From: Pseudarthrobacter phenanthrenivorans
Lineage (GTDB): Bacteria; Actinomycetota; Actinomycetes; Actinomycetales; Micrococcaceae
Direction of reading: 5' to 3'
NCBI RefSeq assembly: GCF_000813845.1
Contig: NZ_JWTB01000019.1
Span: 1 to 64,000 of the forward strand
Length of the DNA: 64,000 bases
Each line of letters opens with the position of its first letter. Within the stretch, counting starts at the first letter, position 1. A program made the position numbers and the translations under genes. Positions 58,976 to 64,000 of the stretch are shown piece by piece. The notes under the pieces are model-generated. The model had not been told where the DNA came from. It did no database searches and saw nothing but the letters and a program-made list of their open reading frames with translations.

Positions 58976-61111
58976 ATGAACACCGGGAACCACCAGCACC
59001 ACCATCATCAGGACCCCGACCAGAGCCGGCCCGGCGGCGGGACGCTCACCCAGCCGCCGGCACACGCCGCCGGACACGGCCCCCACGGCGGCCATGCCGA
59101 AGACGACCGTATGGTCCACACCCACGGCCAGCACGCCGGGCACAGTACCGCCATGTTCAAGAACAGGTTCTGGCTCACCCTTGCCCTGTCCCTCCCCGTG
59201 GTCTACTTCAGCCCCATGATGGCCCACCTGCTGGGCTACATGCCGCCGGAGTTCCCGGGTTCCGCATGGATACCGCCGGTCCTGGGCACCGTCATCTTAC
59301 TGTACGGCGGCCAGCCCTTCCTCAAGGGCGGACTGCAGGAGCTCAAGGACCGCGCCCCGGGAATGATGCTGCTGATCGGGATGGCCATCACGGTGGCCTT
59401 TGCCGCCTCCTGGGTCACCAGCCTGGGGATCGGCGGTTTCGACCTGGACTTCTGGTGGGAGCTGGCGCTGCTGGTGGCCATCATGCTGCTGGGCCACTGG
59501 ATCGAGATGCGCGCCCTCGGGTCCGCACAGGGCGCCCTTGACGCCCTCGCCGCGCTGCTCCCGGACGAGGCTGAGCGCATCACCGAAAGCGGCACCGAAA
59601 CCGTCCCGGTGTCTGCACTCAGTCCCGGGGACATGGTCCTGGTCCGGCCCGGCGCCCGCATGCCCGCCGACGGGAACGTGGTGGACGGGCAGGCCGAGTT
59701 CGACGAGTCCATGATCACGGGCGAATCCAAGACCGTGGCGCGGGGTGCCGGTGATCCGGTGGTGGCCGGGACCGTGGCCACGGACAGCAGCGTGCGCGTG
59801 CGGGTCACGGCCGTGGGCGACCAGACCGCCCTGGCCGGGATCCAGCGGCTGGTGGAGGAAGCACAGGCTTCATCGTCCCGCGCCCAGGCACTGGCGGACC
59901 GGGCCGCGGCTTTCCTGTTCTACTTTGCTGCCGGCGCCGGCGTCCTGACCTTTATCGCCTGGACGCTGCTGGGAAGCGTTCCCGACGCCGTAACCCGGAC
60001 TGTCACCGTGCTGGTGATCGCCTGCCCGCACGCCCTCGGGCTGGCCATCCCGCTGGTGATCGCCATCTCCACCGAACAGGCAGCCAGGGCCGGGGTGCTG
60101 ATCAAGAACCGGATGGCGCTGGAACGCATGCGCACCATCGACGTGGTCCTGTTCGACAAGACCGGCACCCTGACCACCGGGGAGCCGGAGCTGAAAGACA
60201 TCGCCGTTGCTGACGGTGCGGACGCCGATGCCGTACTGGCCCTGGCCGCCGCCGTGGAATCAGACAGCGAACATCCGGTGGCGCGGGCCATCGTCCGCGC
60301 CGCCACGGCACGGAACCTGGCGCTGCCGCGTGCCACCGGCTTCACCTCCCTGACGGGCCGCGGCGTCCAGGCGACGGTGGATGGACGGACGGTGCACGTG
60401 GGCGGGCCGGCGCTCCTGCGTGAGCTGGGCGCCGTCGAACCCGCCGCCTTGGCCGCCAGCACCCGGGCGTGGATGGACCGCGGGGCAGCCGTGCTGCACG
60501 TGGTCGACGGCGGCAGGATCCTTGGTGCCGTGAGCATGGAGGACGCCGTGCGGCCTGAGTCCCGGCAGGCGGTTGCAGCCCTGCAGCGGCGCGGCATCAA
60601 GGTGGCGATGGTCACCGGCGACGCGCACCAGGTGGCGCAGGCAGTGGCCGCGGACCTGGACATCGACGAGGTGTTCGCCGAGGTCCTGCCCGCGGACAAG
60701 GACAAGAAAGTGGCCGAGCTGCAGGGCCGCGGGCTGAAGGTGGCCATGGTGGGCGACGGCGTCAACGACTCCCCCGCGCTGGCCCGCGCCGAGGTGGGCA
60801 TTGCCATCGGCGCCGGAACGGACGTAGCGGTGGAATCCGCCGGCGTGGTGCTGGCCGGGAATGATCCCCGCGCCGTGCTGTCCATGGTGGACCTGTCCCG
60901 GGCGAGCTACCGGAAGATGTGGCAGAACCTGGTCTGGGCCACCGGCTACAACATCCTGTCCGTACCCTTGGCCGCCGGCGTCCTGGCCTTCGCCGGGGTG
61001 GTCCTCTCGCCCGCGGCCGGGGCTGTGCTGATGTCCGCGTCCACGGTGGTGGTGGCCCTGAACGCCCAGCTCCTCCGGCGCCTGAAACTCAACCCGTCCG
61101 CGGTACGTTGA
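58976..61111 (+). CDS. copB: Copper-transporting P1B-type ATPase (CopB-like)
   Basis: 711 aa. His-rich N-terminal tail (HQHHHHQD, HGPHGGH, HTHGQHAGH) in place of CxxC domains; about eight membrane helices; the transmembrane CPx motif is C350-P351-H352 (CPH), the mark of CopB-type P1B-3 pumps. Phosphorylation site D394 in DKTGTLTTGE, TGES loop GESKTV and GDGVND hinge. Exports copper (Cu(II)/Cu(I)) from the cytosol. First of three copper-linked genes. Confidence 0.94.
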   Translation: MNTGNHQHHHHQDPDQSRPGGGTLTQPPAHAAGHGPHGGHAEDDRMVHTHGQHAGHSTAMFKNRFWLTLALSLPVVYFSPMMAHLLGYMPPEFPGSAWIPPVLGTVILLYGGQPFLKGGLQELKDRAPGMMLLIGMAITVAFAASWVTSLGIGGFDLDFWWELALLVAIMLLGHWIEMRALGSAQGALDALAALLPDEAERITESGTETVPVSALSPGDMVLVRPGARMPADGNVVDGQAEFDESMITGESKTVARGAGDPVVAGTVATDSSVRVRVTAVGDQTALAGIQRLVEEAQASSSRAQALADRAAAFLFYFAAGAGVLTFIAWTLLGSVPDAVTRTVTVLVIACPHALGLAIPLVIAISTEQAARAGVLIKNRMALERMRTIDVVLFDKTGTLTTGEPELKDIAVADGADADAVLALAAAVESDSEHPVARAIVRAATARNLALPRATGFTSLTGRGVQATVDGRTVHVGGPALLRELGAVEPAALAASTRAWMDRGAAVLHVVDGGRILGAVSMEDAVRPESRQAVAALQRRGIKVAMVTGDAHQVAQAVAADLDIDEVFAEVLPADKDKKVAELQGRGLKVAMVGDGVNDSPALARAEVGIAIGAGTDVAVESAGVVLAGNDPRAVLSMVDLSRASYRKMWQNLVWATGYNILSVPLAAGVLAFAGVVLSPAAGAVLMSASTVVVALNAQLLRRLKLNPSAVR

Positions 61112-61160
61112 TCCTCCGGACCGATCGGCACACCCGAATCAGCCCAAGGAGGGACCTGCC

Positions 61161-61682
61161 ATGACCAGCCGCGCCGCGGCATCCATCCTCCACCGGGCCT
61201 GGCTGCTTACCGGCATCCTGGCCGTTATCGCGGGGCTGCTCGGAATGCATGTGCTGACAGCAGGACACGCATCCCACGGCTCGGGTTCGCAGGGGCTGGA
61301 TTCGCGGGGGCTGGATTCACGCGGGCTGGATTCACACAGTCCCGTTACCCACAGCCCCCTCTCTCCCAGCGGCGGTGCCCCCAGCGGTCCGGGAGCCGTG
61401 GCACCCGCCGGCCATGACGCCGTCGGGCATTCCGCCCGTGGGGACCATGCGGACGGGGTGGCCATGGCTGCTGCCGCCACCTGCGGCAGTCCGTGCCCTT
61501 TGGCCCGGGAGCCGGGGGCGCAGTGTATCCCGTCCGCACCCAGCGCCCCGCAGACGGGACATCCGCCCCAGGCAACCGTGGCCGGCCTGCCGGCGCTGCA
61601 TACGGTCACCGGGCCCGGCTCCGCCTACGGCTACCGGCCGCCCAGCCCCACGCCATGCGAGTTGTCCATCAGCCGGACGTAG
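61161..61682 (+). CDS. DUF6153-like small secreted/membrane protein
   Basis: 173 aa. An N-terminal membrane segment (LLTGILAVIAGLLGMHVLTAGH) then a low-complexity His/Ser/Pro/Gly region with GHASHG and GHDAVGHSARGDHADG, two CxxxC-type Cys groups (TCGSPCP, QC) and a Pro-rich tail. The pattern is that of DUF6153, often beside copper genes, suggesting metal binding on the outer face. Contains three tandem 15-bp units encoding GLDSR-type repeats. 49 bp after copB. Confidence 0.72.
   Translation: MTSRAAASILHRAWLLTGILAVIAGLLGMHVLTAGHASHGSGSQGLDSRGLDSRGLDSHSPVTHSPLSPSGGAPSGPGAVAPAGHDAVGHSARGDHADGVAMAAAATCGSPCPLAREPGAQCIPSAPSAPQTGHPPQATVAGLPALHTVTGPGSAYGYRPPSPTPCELSISRT
61292..61336 (+). repeat. Three tandem 15-bp units inside the DUF6153 gene
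   Basis: Units at 61292-61306, 61307-61321 and 61322-61336, each a variant of GGGGCTGGATTC plus 3 nt, encode GLDSR/GLDSR/GLDSH. They are in frame, so copy-number change would only lengthen or shorten the low-complexity linker. Likely slippage. Confidence 0.7.
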
Positions 61683-61737
61683 ACCGAACTGCTCCCGACC
61701 AACCGGACCAGTTCCACTACCTTCCTGAAGGACAACC

Positions 61738-62367
61738 ATGAACACCACCCTGAAAACCCTGTCCATTACTGCTGCCCTGGCCGCCTCGCTGGGCCTTGCG
61801 GGATGCGCCGCCAGCCCGGGTTCCGGCAGCATGCCCATGGACCACGGCACGTCCGGCTCCATGGCCAGCTCGATGCCCGGCGCCACCGCGCTGGCGAGCA
61901 CGGGCGCCGACCACAACCAGGCCGACGTCATGTTCGCGCAGATGATGATCCCCCACCACGCCCAGGCGGTGGAGATGAGCGGCATCATCCTGGCGAAGCC
62001 GGACATGCCCGCAGAGCTGACCGCCCTGGCCACCAGGATCAAGGCCGCCCAGGCTCCGGAGATTGAGCAGATGACCGGCTGGCTCACGGGCTGGAACGCG
62101 CCCACCATGATGGCTGACCACTCCGGGCACGGCATGTCCGGCATGGTGGACGACGCAGGCATCGACAAGCTCCGCTCCGCCACTGGGACCGAGGCAGCGC
62201 GCCTGTTCCTCGAGCAGATGATCGGCCACCACGAGGGCGCCATCGACATGGCCCAGCAGGAACTCAGTGCAGGCAAGTCAGAGGACGCTGTGAAGCTGGC
62301 CCGCGGCATCGTGGACGCCCAGCAGTCGGAGATCACGCACATGAAGCAGCTCCTGGCCACGCTCTAA
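61738..62367 (+). CDS. DUF305 copper-associated lipoprotein
   Basis: 209 aa. Lipoprotein signal ending SLGLAGC. Met/His-rich linker (GSMPMDHGTSGSMASSM). DUF305 ferritin-like helices with the paired HH motifs MMIPHHAQAVEMS and MIGHHEGAIDMAQ, and a central MMADHSGHGMSGM. These are thought to bind copper on the surface. 55 bp after the DUF6153 gene, in the copB transcript or with its own start. Confidence 0.92.
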   Translation: MNTTLKTLSITAALAASLGLAGCAASPGSGSMPMDHGTSGSMASSMPGATALASTGADHNQADVMFAQMMIPHHAQAVEMSGIILAKPDMPAELTALATRIKAAQAPEIEQMTGWLTGWNAPTMMADHSGHGMSGMVDDAGIDKLRSATGTEAARLFLEQMIGHHEGAIDMAQQELSAGKSEDAVKLARGIVDAQQSEITHMKQLLATL

Positions 62368-62502
62368 CCATCACGCCGGCCAATGCCGTGCGGCGCGGCG
62401 ACGGCACCCACCCTGTGGAGGCCGCCGCCGCGCCAATGCGTGTTAAGTTGAAAAGCACGGGTCCGAACGGATCAGCCGCCAGCTGGGAAAAGAGAAACCT
62501 CC

Positions 62503-63177
62503 TTGGACACTTCCGCGCCAGTACGAATCCTTACCGTCTGCACCGGAAACATCTGCCGGTCACCGGTGGCCGAACGGCTGCTGCAGGCTGGACTGGACCA
62601 GGCGGTCCCGGGCGGTTTCCAGGTGGCGAGCGCCGGCACCCGCGCCCTCGTAGGCGAACCCATGCAGCCCATCTCGGCGGACATCGTGCGGACTTTCGGC
62701 GGCAACCCCGACGGCTTCGCGGCGCGCCAGCTGACGCCCAGGATCCTGCGCGGCGTGGACCTGGTCCTCACCATGACCTCAGGGCACCGCGGCGAAGTGC
62801 TCCAGCTGGATGCCTCCCTGCTCAAGCGCACCTTCACCATCCGCGAGTTCGCGCGGATGCTCGATGTCCTGCACCAGCGGGAAGCTGATGCGGGCAGCCA
62901 GCCCGCCGCCGTCGTACCTTCCCAGGCAGCGTCCGACGGCGACGCCGGGCTCGCTGCCAATGCCGCCCTGTGGCGGAGCTTGCCGGCGCGGGCGGCCGGC
63001 GTGCGGCATCTCTCCCTGCCCGCCGATCCCGCGGACAACGACATCGTGGACCCGTACCGCCGGACGCCCGAGGTGTACCGGGAGATGGAGGACCAGCTCG
63101 CCCCGGCGATCGTGTCCATCCTGCGCCACGCCCGGCTCAACGCGCCGGCCGGCGGCCACGCGTCACAGCCGCTGTAG
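62503..63177 (+). CDS. Low-molecular-weight protein-tyrosine phosphatase
   Basis: 224 aa, TTG start. Phosphate loop C13-T-G-N-I-C-R19-S; the Asp general acid is in VDPYRRTPEVY. Longer than the about 160-aa bacterial minimum because of an insertion (about 120-170) rich in Ala and Pro. In actinobacteria such enzymes dephosphorylate Tyr kinases of exopolysaccharide synthesis. Followed by an LCP gene, fitting a cell-envelope role. Confidence 0.85.
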   Translation: MDTSAPVRILTVCTGNICRSPVAERLLQAGLDQAVPGGFQVASAGTRALVGEPMQPISADIVRTFGGNPDGFAARQLTPRILRGVDLVLTMTSGHRGEVLQLDASLLKRTFTIREFARMLDVLHQREADAGSQPAAVVPSQAASDGDAGLAANAALWRSLPARAAGVRHLSLPADPADNDIVDPYRRTPEVYREMEDQLAPAIVSILRHARLNAPAGGHASQPL

Positions 63178-63309
63178 GGCCGCACCCGCTTCGTGCACAC
63201 GCCGGACCATGGCGCCGGCCTTTCAGGTGACAGTTTGGATACGCCCGTAGCCAAGCGGGGCCTGCGGGACGGACACTGATCCCACCAGTCACATTGAGGT
63301 GGAGGCGTC

Positions 63310-64000
63310 ATGAGCATCCCAGGCGGTTCTGATCCATCCGGTCCCACCGGCGGTCCGCGGCCAGGCGGCCCCTCCAGCTCCGGCCGGCCTGCCTGGATGG
63401 CGGCCCTGGGCCGGCGCCGCTGGATCGCCGCCCTTGTTGCGCTGGTGCTGGTGGCGGCGGCCGGAGTCGCGGTCTACAGCCTGAACCGTGCCGGCAAGCA
63501 GGCGCAGCCGGCGGCGACCCAGACCCAAACCCCGACGCCCAGCGCCACCCCCACACCTACTCCGTCCGAAACGCCTCCGCCGGCTCCTGCTCCCCCACCT
63601 CCACCGGCCCCGATTCCGGATCTGCCGGCGGCCCCGATGAACATCCTGGTCATCGGCAGCGACATCCGCGACACCCCGGCCCGTGATGCGGCGGCCCGTA
63701 CGGCGGCCACCGGCGAACCCCAGGACCAGCGGGCGGACACCCTGATGGTGGTCCACGTCCCCGCCGACCGCAAGAATCTCTACTTCATCTCCATCAACCG
63801 CGACAACTGGGTGGACCTGCCCGGAATTGGCGGCGCCAAGATCAACGCCGGGCTTCAGTACGGCGGCATCGACCTGCAGACCGCCGTGGTGCAGCAGCTC
63901 CTGGGAATCACCATCGACCACACCCTGATGCTCGATTTCGGCGGGTTCAAGATCCTGGTGGACGGCCTGGGCGGCATCGACGTGAACGTGCCGATCGCCT
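63310..64000 (+). CDS. LCP (LytR-CpsA-Psr) cell-wall ligase, truncated by window end
   Basis: At least 230 aa; the frame is open at 64000. GGAGG 5 nt before the ATG. A proline-rich cytosolic tail, one membrane anchor (WIAALVALVLVAAAGVAVYSL), a Thr/Pro-rich extracytoplasmic linker, then the LCP domain: NILVIGSD, ADTLMVVHVPADRKNLYFISINRDNWVDLPG and KINAGLQYGGI. LCP enzymes attach glycopolymers from lipid carriers to peptidoglycan. The C-terminal part lies beyond the window. Confidence 0.9.
   Translation, partial: MSIPGGSDPSGPTGGPRPGGPSSSGRPAWMAALGRRRWIAALVALVLVAAAGVAVYSLNRAGKQAQPAATQTQTPTPSATPTPTPSETPPPAPAPPPPPAPIPDLPAAPMNILVIGSDIRDTPARDAAARTAATGEPQDQRADTLMVVHVPADRKNLYFISINRDNWVDLPGIGGAKINAGLQYGGIDLQTAVVQQLLGITIDHTLMLDFGGFKILVDGLGGIDVNVPIA

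Noticed and set aside
61292..61336. Possible CRISPR-like or mobile repeat
   Set aside because: Three contiguous 15-bp units without spacers, in frame within a coding sequence; simple tandem repeat.

Overview
The window is 64 kb of GC-rich (roughly two-thirds G+C), densely coding DNA. Gene content, GTG/TTG starts, a DtxR-type iron box, PAS-ANTAR and LCP proteins and CstR/CsoR-type palindromes point to an actinobacterium, most likely an Arthrobacter/Pseudarthrobacter-like Micrococcaceae. I see no rRNA, tRNA, insertion sequence, integrase, phage gene or CRISPR array. The genus is an inference from protein flavour and was not searched.

Layout. 0-11 kb holds metabolic and accessory genes: a secreted protein, a Zn alcohol/formaldehyde dehydrogenase, an AbiEi-like/DUF559-like protein, an MBL hydrolase, and an XRE regulator divergent from an AKR-AKR-SDR operon. 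11-14 kb is an arsenic operon (arsR-aquaporin-arsC-flavoprotein). 14-18.8 kb has a Met aminopeptidase, a GNAT, an APC permease and a membrane protein. 18.8-25.6 kb carries kdpE/kdpD without kdpFABC, orphan fetB, an FAD monooxygenase and a TrkH K+ channel. 25.6-27.5 kb has YceI, a small membrane protein and a CDP-alcohol phosphatidyltransferase. 27.6-33.9 kb is a reactive-sulfur locus: CstR-like repressor and DUF302 protein divergent from rhodaneses, TauE, thioredoxin, a persulfide dioxygenase-rhodanese fusion and an MFS carrier. Operator palindromes sit in the promoter spacers.

33.9-41.6 kb is an unusual eight-gene minus-strand operon: SPW membrane protein, Trypco1-like protein, phosphoribosyltransferase-hydrolase fusion, acetyl-CoA synthetase-like enzyme, 2-oxoacid dehydrogenase E1alpha, E1beta and E2 (with two E3-binding domains), and an acyl carrier protein. 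41.8-49.3 kb has two tandem phosphoesterases, a YbdK-type ligase, a PaaK/CapK-type ligase, a VIT1 transporter and a DUF2231-like protein. 49.4-52.1 kb is ctaC-ctaD. 52.2-56.1 kb is an iron ABC importer behind a DtxR box. 56.3-64 kb has NhaA, a PAS-ANTAR regulator, a copper cluster (CopB ATPase, DUF6153, DUF305), a low-molecular-weight phosphatase and the start of an LCP protein cut by the window end.

Non-coding structure. The most interesting unexplained signal is a family of about 85-135 bp imperfect palindromes, seven copies between 1.3 and 27.6 kb, always just downstream of gene ends. They share GACGCGCA/TGCGCGTC arms, a second stem whose two strands change together between copies, and a CCCACAT-TGGG-like core. 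A second signal is the decamer CCGCCGTCGT, found 21 times on the two strands by eye. Metal and sulfur stress control is legible from the promoters: copper, persulfide and iron operators each lie between -35 and -10 elements.
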